DNA of 64,000 nt, taken from the NCBI GenBank assembly GCA_963969365.1, contig OZ017748.1, positions 1,736,001 through 1,800,000 of the forward strand, read 5' to 3'. Position numbers and translations under genes: made by a program. Within the stretch, counting starts at the first letter, position 1; the number at the start of each line of letters is the position of its first letter. Source of the DNA: Asterochloris sp. CNOR1. Its lineage: Eukaryota > Chlorophyta > Trebouxiophyceae > Trebouxiales > Trebouxiaceae. Shown in pieces: positions 33,312 to 43,610 of this stretch. Below the pieces are notes generated by a model. The model did no database searches. It had not been told where the DNA came from and saw nothing but the letters and a program-made list of their open reading frames with translations.

Positions 33312-36300
33312 ATGGAGCCTTGCACCATACGATGTCAGGGGTGCAGGGTGAAGCTCAACATCGTGCCAGATCAGCAAGTGGGCACCCCTAGTGCAGCACA
33401 GCATGGAGCGCTGGCTCCCTCAGTCCGCCAGTCTGTATTTCAAGGCACAGGCGGCTCGCGAGTGGATGGTTCCTTTGTATTGCTGAGCAATGCTGCTCGG
33501 CGAAACCAAGCAGGTTTGCATGTGGTTCCCCGTACAGCTTCATATGTGTGTCCTGTTCTGCACGCACTTACATTCCTGCTGAAGAGCAGCAGGTGCAGCC
33601 TTTCATGCAAACCTCAACTCAACTTGTTGTTCCAAGTGAACAGCTGTGGCTGCCCTGTGCTCTGCAGGCCCCAGCGAGCCCTGAAAGCGTCCTCTGCCAT
33701 GCTGTCCGGCACTGCCTTCCTGCTGCAGCTGGGCCCTGTCTGCTGCTCAACTGTGCAGCAGCTGCCCTGTGCTCTGCAGGCCCCAGTCGAGCCTTAGAGG
33801 AGTCCTTCGTCATGCTGGCCGGCACCGCGTCCCTGCTGCAGCAGGCCCCTGCAGGCGTTCGTGCCAGCCCCAGCCCAGCCATTCCCCTGCAGGCCCTCGA
33901 TGACAAGTTTCGCCAGATGGCAGCCATTTTTGAGCTGGCCTCCCGGGAGACACAGGTGAGGAAGAAACACATTCAACCCTTGAGCTGCATACCCACAATT
34001 GCTGGGGGCATGCAATCATCACAAATCACTGGCAGACATGCCTCTCCCATTGCTGTGAGTTGGTGAGTAGCTGGGCCCAGCAGAGCTGCATCTGAGCTCA
34101 CCTCCTGGTGGCAGTGATGAGAGCATCAGTTTCCAGCAGGCTGCAAAATCAACTGGCTGGCTCCTATACAACATGTGTCAACCTGCCCCTGATGAAGGCC
34201 GTGCCTTTGACGAGAGCGCTGGCCTTTTCGAGTGGGCGCTCATGTGCCTCCACGAGGAAAGTGGTCAGCAGCATCCTGCCCTGACAGGCCTCTGGCAAGC
34301 ACCTACCTTCACTCTGCGGATAGCTGCGCTGTCTTGCCCTGCTGAGCAGCAGTATACAGCAGCGCTCGCAGCTTCCGATGGGCGGCAGCAGGTCCCCTGT
34401 TAATGCACACCATTCCTGTCGCAGGTGGAGGCAATGCAGGCCGCCTGCAGGCTGTTTCCTGTGTGCAGGGGTGCTGCAGTGCACGGCCTTATGCAGAGGA
34501 GCCTGCCGACCGCCCCAGCACATACAATGTCACTAGCTAACAATGTGCAGGCGTAAGCCTTGCCAGTTGCCCTCAGTCAGTTGCCAGCAGTCCAAGCTCA
34601 GGCACCACTGCATCCCAACTATGCCATGCAGGACATTGCAGGACACCGGCAGTGGTCCACATCATGCTGCCTTAGCTCTGTCCAGTGCATACTTGCCTGC
34701 CGCAGGTCACACAGCACTTCTGTGCTGCGTGCATGACATGGCACTGTTGGAGCACACGAGGCTCCTCAGAGCAAGGAGCGTAGGCCATGACTGCTTGCTG
34801 CAGGCCCGCTCTCACACCTGGGAGGACCGGCCGCAGAAGTACGCGTAGGCAAGTGCAGCACATTCTCCAGCACATTTTCTGTACACGTCTGCAGCCGACA
34901 CCATGTCCCTGTTCTTGTTGCAGGTGGACCAGCCCCTGTGCGCGGAGTGCGCCACGCGGGTGCGGGAGCAGATCGAGGCACGTCTTGCGGAGGTTCGCGC
35001 CGACTGCGCCGCCTATGAGGCTGCCCTCGCCCGCCTGGCCGCACAGGACCTGCAACCCCTCAGCGAAGAGGTGACAGACCTTGTTGTTCAGTGACTGGCC
35101 AGGTTGGCAGCCGTCAGACGAGGGGCTGTATGGCCCTGGTGGGCTCCTGCAGCCCCTCAGCGTTCCAGTCTGCCTGCGCTCTGGTGGCCACTCGAAGGGG
35201 CCCTCATGCGGCTATCACTTCATGATCCTTGGGCAGCCGGCGAGCCACACACCTTGCCCAGATGGCAGTGTGCTTTAGCTCAGTCCATCTTGAGGCACAG
35301 GCTGGCAGCATGACCCCCACAGATGCAATCTTCGCCCATAGAACTGTGTGGAAGGGCAGAGAAGGTAGCTGCTGCAGAGCTCACCCACACATAGCATGTC
35401 ATGCGCTTCGCACCTCTGTTGCTGGAGTCTGTGGAGAAGCTGAGGCATGCAGAGGACACAAATGCACACAGCATGTGAACCCCATGCTGCAGGAATTTGC
35501 AGACGAGCTGAGGCAGACGGAGGAGGCAGAAGCTGCAGAGCGGGCCCGCGCAGATGCCGTCGAGACAGAGCTGGCTGCTGCACAGCAGCGCCTGGCGGAG
35601 CTGCAGGCAGGCAGCACTGAGCTGAATGCACTGGAGGAGAGGTACTGGCACGACTTCAACGACTTCCAGGGGCAGCTTCGGGCCCATGTGGAGGAGCGGG
35701 ATGCCCTGCTGGGGAAGGTGGGGGGGAGGGAGGCAGCTGTCAAGTGTGAGGCGGCTGAATGAGAGCCAGAGGCATGCCCCAGGCACAGGCCCAAGTGGAG
35801 GGCAGGATGCCATGCAGGGCAACATGAGTGGGTGCTGTGCTGCTGCTGCGCTCAGCAGCAGCACACATCACAGGAGGCATCATGCTTCACTGCACCTCGC
35901 TACCAGCATGTCCAGTAATGGCACCGCCTGCATCCTCCTGGAAGCTGTCCGACTCTGGGACAGTGGCTTGGCTGTAGAGTGTGCAGCGCACTTGACACAG
36001 CACCTGTGTACGACCAGGCCCCTGAGTGTTGCTCACTGGGGCAGTGTGATGCAAGCAGTATGTACGTATATATCTATCACTTAACACGTCTAATGTTGCT
36101 GGCTAGTCCTGCTTGTCCCTGCCACTGCGCGCCCGACGAGACGCCTGCGCGCCACCAGGGTGCCCAACTTTGTTCCCTCACGACTCAGAGCTGTCTGTCT
36201 GCTGCAAAGTGATTGCGCAGTGTGCCTGACGGAGCGCCTGCGCATCATTGGGTACACTACTTCGCTGCCTCACAGCCTGCAGAATCTTTGCCTGTCCACT

Positions 36301-38205
36301 GCAGATCGACCGCACAGTACGCCTGACGGAGCGCCTGCGCACGACCAGCGTGCACAATGATGTGTTCCACATCTGGCATGACGGGCCCTTTGGCACCATT
36401 GGCGGCTTCCGTCTGGGGCGCACCCCTGAATGCGCTGTGGGGTGGGACGAGATCAATGCGGCTTGGGGGCACAGCGTGCTCATGTTGCACACGCTTGCAC
36501 AGGTGAGCGGCAGCACATGCACCTGCAGCACAGGCGGGAGGGCACCTGAGGAGAGGGCAAAGGCAGAAGCTGCACCAGGACTGGGCAATAAGTGCTCATG
36601 TCGCTCTGGGGGCTCGAGAGTGCTCGTGCTGCACAAGCTTGCTGAGGTGGGAGCCCATGCTTGAATGCCAAGGCACTCCTGCAGCACATGAAGTTGAAAG
36701 CGCTGTGTCAGCTGTGTCTGGCTGGGACGGGGACAGCGCTGCCTGCGTTATGCTCTTGCTGCAGCACAAAGGGAACGGCACCAGCGGGAGCTTCAATGGC
36801 AGTGCTGAAGCTGCACAGGAACTGGGCCATAGGGTGCTCACACAGCCCTGGGACAGCATCGCTTACAATTAGAGTTGGGAGGCCATGACTGAATAGCACC
36901 CTAGACAGGCTCGCGCATCAAATCGACATCGCTGGGCCAGGCCATAGGGTTGTCATCCAGCCCTGGGAACACAAAGCGTGCTCGTGCTGTAACGCTTGCT
37001 CAGGTGGGAGGTGTGTGAGCAGCTGCGGCAAGGGTGGTGCATGGTGCGCACCCCTGCTGCAGGTTTGAGCAGGGGTGCAGGGGCTCATGCGGGAGGCGCT
37101 GGCTCAGGTGCAGGGTGTTCTGGCAGAATTCAACTGTGCTGCGGCAGGCTGCGCAAGTTGGCTCAGGTGCAAGGGCCAGCAGGAAAGGCTGCAGCATGGC
37201 AATGCTGCAATTGCTGGTACATGGGCGCACCTGCTGAGGTCTGCCAGGGTGCTGCCTTCTGAGGTGCTTGACAGGCACTGCTTCTCAAGCTCAGCCCAGC
37301 TTGTGGACAGCAACTCCAGGCACTGGTGCTGGAGCATGGGCTGCCGGCAGGCCCAGCTTGCACAGAATACGCTGGAATTTGAGACCCAGAGGCTGCACCC
37401 TCAGGACCAGTTGAGTCGTGCCAAGCTGCCGGCACATGAAACGTGACACCTTGCTGAGAGCAGGGCCTCTGCCTGCAGGCTTGCAAGTTCTCATTTGCCA
37501 CATGCCACCTGCACCCCAAAGGCAGCTACTCAAGCCTCTCTGATAGGAAGGGCACGGTGGAGCTGTACGGGCCTGTCAACAAAATGCTGTGCCTCAACTA
37601 TGACAGGGGCATGGTCATGTTTCTGGCCTGCATCAAGGTGAGCGCTGCTGTGCAGCCTGCATGCTCCTCTGCTCGTCCAACGATGGCAACTGTTTGCAAT
37701 TGGCTTGTCAGCAGCCACTCGCCATGCAATGTGGGTCAGTACCAGACAGCAGCCTATGCTGGCTGCTGCATCAGCAGCCACCTGATGTGGACAGCGTGCC
37801 CAGGGCCAGCATTGCAACATCCGCACTTTATGTAAACCTGCTTGTGCTTGGCTGCAGGAGTTTGCAGAGTATGCCCTTGCCCATGACCTCCTGCACAAAC
37901 GTGCGGACCCCTTTGAGTTGCCCTATGCCATTGATCAGGACAGGATTGGGGGGATGACCATCAGACTGCAATTCAATAAGGACTTCAAGTGGACGAAGGC
38001 CCTGAAGTACATGCTAGCTGACCTCAAGTGGTGCTTCAGGTGGTTTACTGAGCTGAATGTGCAGGGCAAGGTGGCTGAGGCAGCTGCAGCGCCCAGCATG
38101 GCAAGCAGCATGGCTCTGCCCCGGGTGAGCTCAGTTCGCATAACCAGTGCCTTATCGATGATGTGCCAGCTCAGTCATCGTGCTGCATGCAGATGGATCA
38201 CTTAA
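33312..38205 (+). CDS. ATG6: ATG6/VPS30/Beclin-1, autophagy PI3-kinase complex subunit
   Basis: Scaffold of the class III PI3-kinase (VPS34) complex in autophagy and vacuolar sorting. Exons are 33312-33513, 33780-33955, 34924-35070, 35493-35717, 36305-36502, 37479-37637 and 37858-38124 or on to 38205. Junction phases agree and the total is about 484 residues. The N-terminus has the CxxC motif [10 protein letters not shown] and the BH3-like stretch [18 protein letters not shown]. Then come [13 protein letters not shown], a coiled coil with [12 protein letters not shown], and the evolutionarily conserved C-terminal domain. That domain includes [61 protein letters not shown] and [19 protein letters not shown]. 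The reading frame continues past the GTGAGC after 38124 to a stop at 38203, so the last residues depend on whether that donor is used. Confidence 0.92.
33642..33870 (+). repeat. 112-bp tandem duplication straddling the ATG6 exon 2 acceptor
   Basis: TGCCCTGTGCTCTGCAGGCC at 33651 recurs at 33763, an offset of 112 bp. Similarity continues through the acceptor into about 70 nt of exon 2. The upstream copy has lost the reading frame and ends in intron; the downstream copy is the used exon. Both copies carry an intact CTGCAG acceptor. Confidence 0.9.
36126..36360 (+). repeat. Exon-edge echoes upstream of ATG6 exon 5
   Basis: The exon 5 start (GCCTGACGGAGCGCCTGCGC at about 36320) is preceded by an identical 20-mer at about 36224. 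A weaker copy (CGACGAGACGCCTGCGC) lies near 36134. The period is about 90-96 bp. Confidence 0.85.
36470..37015 (+). repeat. Exon-edge echoes downstream of ATG6 exon 5
   Basis: The exon 5 end (GTGCTCATGTTGCACACGCT, then TGCACAG|GTGAGC) is echoed near 36612 (GTGCTCGTGCTGCACAAGCT, then TGCTGAGGTGGGAG). It is echoed again near 36978 (GTGCTCGTGCTGTAACGCTT, then GCTCAGGTGGGAG). Both copies keep a GT donor. Confidence 0.85.
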
Positions 38206-38640
38206 CAGGCAGCATCTCTACACAGAGCCACAGCATTCAACTTTGAGTCATCTCAAAAAGTCTGTTTACGTGTGTTCACACCTGTATGCTAAAGCATTTC
38301 ATAATATTGCATGCGCAAATGCCGCACTGGCATCTAGCTGGCTGCATCTAAATGCTGCTACATATATAACTGCTGCTACACAAATGCCATTGCCATGTAG
38401 TCTTGGCTGAATAACAGTGTGCATGGGAAAGAGGGGAGATATCTGAAGCTCAACTGAATCATCACTGGCGTTCAATTCACGTGCAACCCAGATGTTGAAG
38501 ATCAAGCCTGAAAAGGACACTACTGGGCGGATGTACCAGGACTGAATTGACTCACATCAGACCTTGAGTGATGGTCTGGCTTGATGACTCTGATAGCGCT
38601 GCCCATGTATGTACTACTTGCTTTGCATCTGACCTCTCTG
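38206..38640. other. Intergenic, convergent gene ends
   Basis: A relatively AT-rich stretch between the end of ATG6 and the minus-strand gene at 38.9-41.2 kb. No coding block or RNA gene is recognised. Confidence 0.4.
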
Positions 38641-38743
38641 CTGGTCAATAAGCTGCATGTGAGGAGGCACTTGAGACATGCATTGTAGACAACCAGGAAG
38701 CTCGTTCGACAAGCAGATCTGAGCACAGATAGGCCTGCAGAGT

Positions 38744-38868
38744 TGGCATGCTGCCTGTGACGGTGCCTGCAGAATGTGAGGGACCATCCGGAAACCCAGG
38801 CAGCTCTGAAATATACTCTGTTAGATCTGGGCACCTGCTGCCAGTGATGGTGCTTGCAGAAGGTGACA
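38744..38868 (-). repeat. ~85-bp tandem repeat
   Basis: CATGCTGCCTGTGACGGTGC, then CTGCAGAATGTGAGGG at 38744, recurs at 38829 as CCTGCTGCCAGTGATGGTGC, then TTGCAGAAGGTGACAGGG. It lies just 3' (minus strand) of the exon 38882-38986. Confidence 0.75.
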
Positions 38869-38881
38869 GGGCAGGGTGGCT

Positions 38882-41173
38882 CACCAGGATGAAGCGACGA
38901 ATGCGTGTGACTGCTGCCATCTCCTCCCGTGGGCAGTCTCGCAATGCTGCCTTGAACATTTCTTGAGCGCCATCCAGGTCCGCACTGCAGCAGACACAGC
39001 AAGGGGCTTGTCAGTGTGGCCGATGCCGGGGATGCAGGGGGTTCTGTCAGAGAGGTTGTGGTCATCATCACACTCCGCAAAGCAAAGCAGAGACTGTCTC
39101 ACAAGTGCAGACGCCTCTCTGAGGGGGCAGTCAGATACACCTCCCCGGGCACCTTACCATCAACTTCGTCCCCAAGACAAGGCTCTTGAACTGCTGTGGG
39201 AGGTGCAGACCTCATGACAACCTCACAAGTTTGTCGGCAAGCCTCCTGGCTGCATGTGTCCCAGCATGCACACGGCAGCACCCCCCCAACGCAAGGTTGG
39301 CCAGCACGTCTGCTGTGGCTGGGGCAGCGCAACTCCCCAGCACATGAAGGGCAGCTGGCAGGCCTCCTGGGTTCTTTAACTGCCCTGTGGCGGATCTCAA
39401 ACTGCACCAGTGCAGCGCATGCTTAGAGCGCAAAACGCAATGGACAGCGCACCTCTCCAGAAGCTGGTGGTCAGCTGAACTTGCTTCCACGGGCTCCCCG
39501 ACCACATTATAGCTGACTTGAAGCTGCAACAGCACATGCATTGTGATTGGCGCCGCACCTTTGCAGCAGCTGGTAGGCAGCTGAGTATGCCTCCTGAGCT
39601 CTCTGACCGCCCTCACTGTCCAGCCTGTCACTGCTCGCAGACTCCTTCAAAGTCCCTAGGGCTGAGGGGGATCTCTGCACTGCCACACTGCCAGCAGCGG
39701 CAGTGGGCGCGCTGCTGTTGAGCAGGCGGCTCTCGCTGCCGGCACCAGTGCTCGTGGGGGCAGTGCCGCTGCTGTTGCTTCTCTGGCTGCCCTGCGCGGC
39801 TCGGCACTGCACCAGCAGGGCCGCAATCTTTGCCTGGGCCTCTGGATGGTCGGGTGTGCAGGCCTGCTCAGCCACCTTTAGGGCCTCCACTGCCTGCATG
39901 CGCCCAAGTGTTATCATGACAGTTTTGGCCAGGCTGTCACTGCTTGTGCGGGGTGCCTTCAACTGCCTGCATGCCGGCAGAAGCTGTGCCAGAAGGGCAC
40001 AGCCTGCTACTACTGGGAAGACTCTCCCTGCATGCACCCAGCAGCCACTGTGGTGCAGCATTTGGCCGTCCCACAACACCTGCATGCGCAACAACAGCCA
40101 CAGCCCACCAGCAGGGCAGGACTGCCTGCATGCGCCCAGGGAGTGCAGGGTGATCAATGCCAATGCAACCCCAGATCAGAAACTGCCTGACTGCACAGAT
40201 AACACATGTGGCGCGTGGCTAGTCAACATGGACAACCTTTGCCCTCCAGCAGCAAGCTGCATGTCCCAGCCGAGCATCAGCACAGGGGACCCCAGGTTGC
40301 TGAGCTAATGGCGAATCTCTACACACCCTGCTCAGGTCTCCCTGCTGAACATGCTCCAGGCCGCTCCTGTACGCTTCCTCAGCAATGGCCCCATACTGGC
40401 CATGCTTGCCTGACACAGACAGCCCCTCTGTAGCCCTGCAGTGCAACTAGAAACAACTTGACACACCATAAGAACGGCGCTCTGCATGCACAACGGCGAC
40501 TTACAGGTCACTGATGGCTGGAGAAGTGGCTGTGCCCGCAGGCCTATGACAGCAGCTGCTGCAGTGCAAGCTAGATGCATCAGACTGCAGCGGGTGTGGG
40601 TCACAAGCTGCCTCCTGCGCTGGGTGGCCACGGCAGGTCTTGATTCTGGTCACATGGCTGGAGCAGCTGGGAAGATGCCTGCCCCTTTGAAATGAGGGCC
40701 TATGCTCGGTACTTATGAGCATTGGGTGCGATGCCGCATGAATGTCTGGTGCAGAAGGCACAGGGAAATGATTTTCGTTTGCAGCTAGCCTGATGCTGGC
40801 TAGGCGCAGCCACTGGCCCTTGCATGCCCATCATACCACAGAATGCATGGCTGACGGACCACATGGGTGCTGACTGGCCAGCACACCTGAGGGAGCGCAG
40901 CTTGAGCTCCAACTGGTCGAGGCGGTCATCGACGGTGACAAGTGCTGCGGTGACCGGCCGTGGCTCATTGGCTGCCGAGTTGTGCGCATAGGACATGCCC
41001 CTGGGGGCATCGATTGAGTCCAGTTGGGGAGCAGCCTGGGTGCTGTGCAGCAGGTCCAGAGCAGCATCGGCATTGGATCTCTGATGCGAGAGCTGCCTGC
41101 TGTTGTCAGTGGCGCCTGCCTGTACAGTGGCTGCCTTGGGGCCCTCTGCAGGCGTCAGCTGCTCATCAGACAT
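38882..41173 (-). CDS. Unrecognised protein, possibly TPR/helical-repeat
   Basis: Exon 1 is 40887-41173 (ATG at 41173, MSDEQLTPAEGP..., ending DDRLDQLELKLRSL). It joins in phase to 40327-40435 (GLSVSGKHGQYGAIAEEAYR). Exon 39559-39893 follows (EALKVAEQACTPDHPEAQAK, a Ser/Ala linker, then QRAQEAYSAAYQLLQ). Less certain blocks are about 39230-39350 (ATADVLANLALGG, AARRLADKLV) and 38882-38986 (DLDGAQEMFKAALRDCPREE). Paired amphipathic helices such as AEEAYRSGLEH, AQEAYSAAYQLL and ANLALxxxxxxHA suggest a TPR or similar helical repeat. Coatomer epsilon was considered, but no diagnostic motif settles it. The C-terminal end is not fixed. Confidence 0.5.
39890..40145 (-). repeat. Five-fold acceptor echo
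   Basis: CCTGCATGC followed by a variable GC-rich tail recurs near 39893, 39966, 40029, 40079 and 40126. The first is the acceptor of exon 39559-39893. The last (CTGCATGCGCCCAGGG) is nearly the same as the first (CTGCATGCGCCCAAGT). Confidence 0.6.
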
Positions 41174-42440
41174 CTTGACAAGCCCGCAGTAGCCTACATA
41201 TGCAGGACACAGCTTTGCCATGTAGTTGCAAAAAGGCTATACAGGATTGCATTGGGCTTGATTACACACAATTCTCACCATCCCAGGGGAGTTGCCTGGC
41301 AGCTCTCTCAGCCTCATGCTTGAGAATCTGTACTTCTGCGGCCTCTATCAACGAGTCTGGCGAGAATAAGGAGGGCCTGCTGCACTGTGGAACCATGTGA
41401 AAACGTGCTGATCTGATTGAAGTGTCAGACACAAACATAGGTCAAATGGATTTGAGTGCTTAAGAAATGGCTGGAAACATCTTCTCTTTGATGGCTACAG
41501 ATCACGATCTCAAGCCAGCCGGATCAGGGAACTACCGGGCCAGACTCATCTCTTCGAGGTGCGACGTAGTGACAGCTGCAAGTTCTGCGAGGCAAAATGC
41601 GCTGCACCCATGAGCTTGCGACATTTTGCTGCACACAAAACCCGTGCAGAATCTATGCCAGAGAGTACTTCCAGGAGAAAACGGCGCATTCGGCGCCCCA
41701 GCCGCTTAATCGACGAGTACCTGGCAGAGAGGTGAGCCAGACAGGAAGCGCTGCGGCGGTCTTCGGCATTTCCCACTCATCCTTGCCGCTGGCAATGCTG
41801 ACCCTGATTGCTTCTCCTGCCAACATTGGCTTTTCCTGCAGGCCCAACAAGCCAGGCAAAGCTGGTCGCCCTGCAAGGCCTCTTGACAGCAGTTTTGTAA
41901 AGTCTTTTCACCCATCTTTGAATGCTGGCATGACTCCACAGAGCCTGCAGGTTAGGACCTGCTCTGCCCAAGGTCTCAATGTCTCAGTCAAAGACAAGCA
42001 CAGCTTTGCTGATCTGCTAGTGTTTGCAGGGCAAATGGAGCACCAAGGCATGGTTTACCTGCCGCTGCCTCAAGCCACAACATTGCTCCTTCAGGACTGT
42101 ACGGTCCAGGTCGCAGCATCCATTGGGTCTCTCATGCTGGGTTTGCAGCAATTCGCCACATTATGAAACTGAGCAGAGGCTGCAGAAATTCATGCAGACA
42201 CGTACTGGTGGGCACATCATGGCCTCATCGCTGGCTGGCACACAAGCAGTTCGAGTGTGGATGTATTGCCGGAGCAGAACTGTATCATTGCGCAACACAA
42301 TACCAGGCCCTAATTCCCCTGCAGTGCGCTTGTTTGCATGCAGACATACATTGGCAATGTGAGGACAGAGTACTGGGGCATGGGTTTGGGACTGTCGAGG
42401 CATTCTGTCATGATGCGGTGCGCTTCTTTCATATCTGGCT
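41174..42440. other. Region without a confident gene
   Basis: Plus-strand open stretches at 41597-42170 (including CRIYAREYFQEKTAHS and RPARPLDSSFVKSFHP) could be 5' exons of the RAP-like gene downstream. No family motif is visible and splice borders are not consistent. Nothing else is recognised. Confidence 0.25.
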
Positions 42441-42599
42441 TTGCCTGATTGGGCAGCTGATATCAAATGTGATGTAGTTGCCCACAAGCTGCAGAGGCTG
42501 GCCGTTGAGGTAGATGGCCCACACCATTTTGAGGGGAGGAGAGGGAGGTTGCAGGAGACTGTGGACAGGCGGAAGGATAATGAATACTGGCAAAGGCAG
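42441..42599 (+). CDS. Possible RAP-domain exon
   Basis: The block LPDWAADIKCDVVAHKLQRL followed by AVEVDGPHHF resembles the start of a RAP domain, a restriction-endonuclease-like RNA-associated domain in plastid and mitochondrial proteins. There a D-[IV]-x-[VA] strand precedes [IV]EVDGPxHF. A basic stretch follows and a GT donor lies at about 42600. I found no clear C-terminal half of the domain or octotricopeptide repeats around it, so this is a single-exon suspicion. Confidence 0.35.
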
Positions 42600-42803
42600 G
42601 TGGCCTGGTGTGTGCCTCTGGCAAAGCAGCCATGCAGCCCATGCATCCAACCAGACACTCCTCTCTGTAACTGCCGCCAACCAAGTCTGCTTGCAATCTC
42701 TACTTTGCGCTGCAATGTCTCTTTTTGTGACGTACAGGGGTCTGTCACTCGTCAGGTGTGTAGAAGGGAGTTGGGCTTCTGGGGATGCCTGATGTCAGCC
42801 TGA

Positions 42804-43610
42804 GCACGCTTTAATGTGGGGGCACTTTCACAATTTAATGCAAGCTGCCATATGGAGGGCGCACTGTGACAGGCCGCAGCCCTGCATGCAGCATTCAGAA
42901 GAGTGGCATTGCTGCAGGGTTCACCACAAGGATGACTGCAACCTTGCCCTGATTGTCTCTTGGGCCCTGTTAAAATGTTTTGAAAACCCCAATTGTCAGT
43001 TCAGCTGGACATCTCACAGTTTCAGAGGCTCAGACATGCCGCCTTGCACGGAAATGCGAAGGCAGCTCGGATGAGCCAGACAACAGCCCTGAAGCTCATC
43101 AACGCAGATTCGCATTTGGTTCTGCCCTTGTCTGGTCATATGTCATGTTGAAACATTGCAATCAATTGATCTCAACTTCATACGAAAAATCAGTCGGAAA
43201 CATGAGAACCTCATTCAACAAAATGTCTCACACACTCAGATGAATTGCAGTGAAACAAATGCGGTTTAGAACAGAGAGATGGACACACAAAGCATTCATG
43301 AGGCAGCTCATGCTGCCAGCACAGCTGCACGAGCATACTGGTCTGAACCATGCCTTGACTGCTCCATCAGGCCTCTCAGCCTGTCATAAGAGCCCGCACT
43401 GGAGGACAGCTTGTCGTCATACTGCATGCAGCATGGGACACAGTCGACGCGGCCAGACCGCGCTGGCGGTCTGTTTCGACACTCAGACAGACGCAGGCGC
43501 CTTACAATTCTTGTGTGGGTGAGGAGCTGAACAGGCATGTGAGCAGAGGGCTGGCAGCCTCATCAATAAAATTTGGGCCAGCAGTGTGAGTGAGCACAGG
43601 CAGCGTCCCC
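42804..43610. other. Region with no recognised feature
   Basis: Short frames only, comparatively AT-rich around 42950-43260. This is probably the 3' flank of the CDPK gene. Confidence 0.4.

Noticed and set aside
38882-41173. Coatomer epsilon subunit
   Set aside because: Only general helical-repeat similarity; no block of diagnostic sequence.
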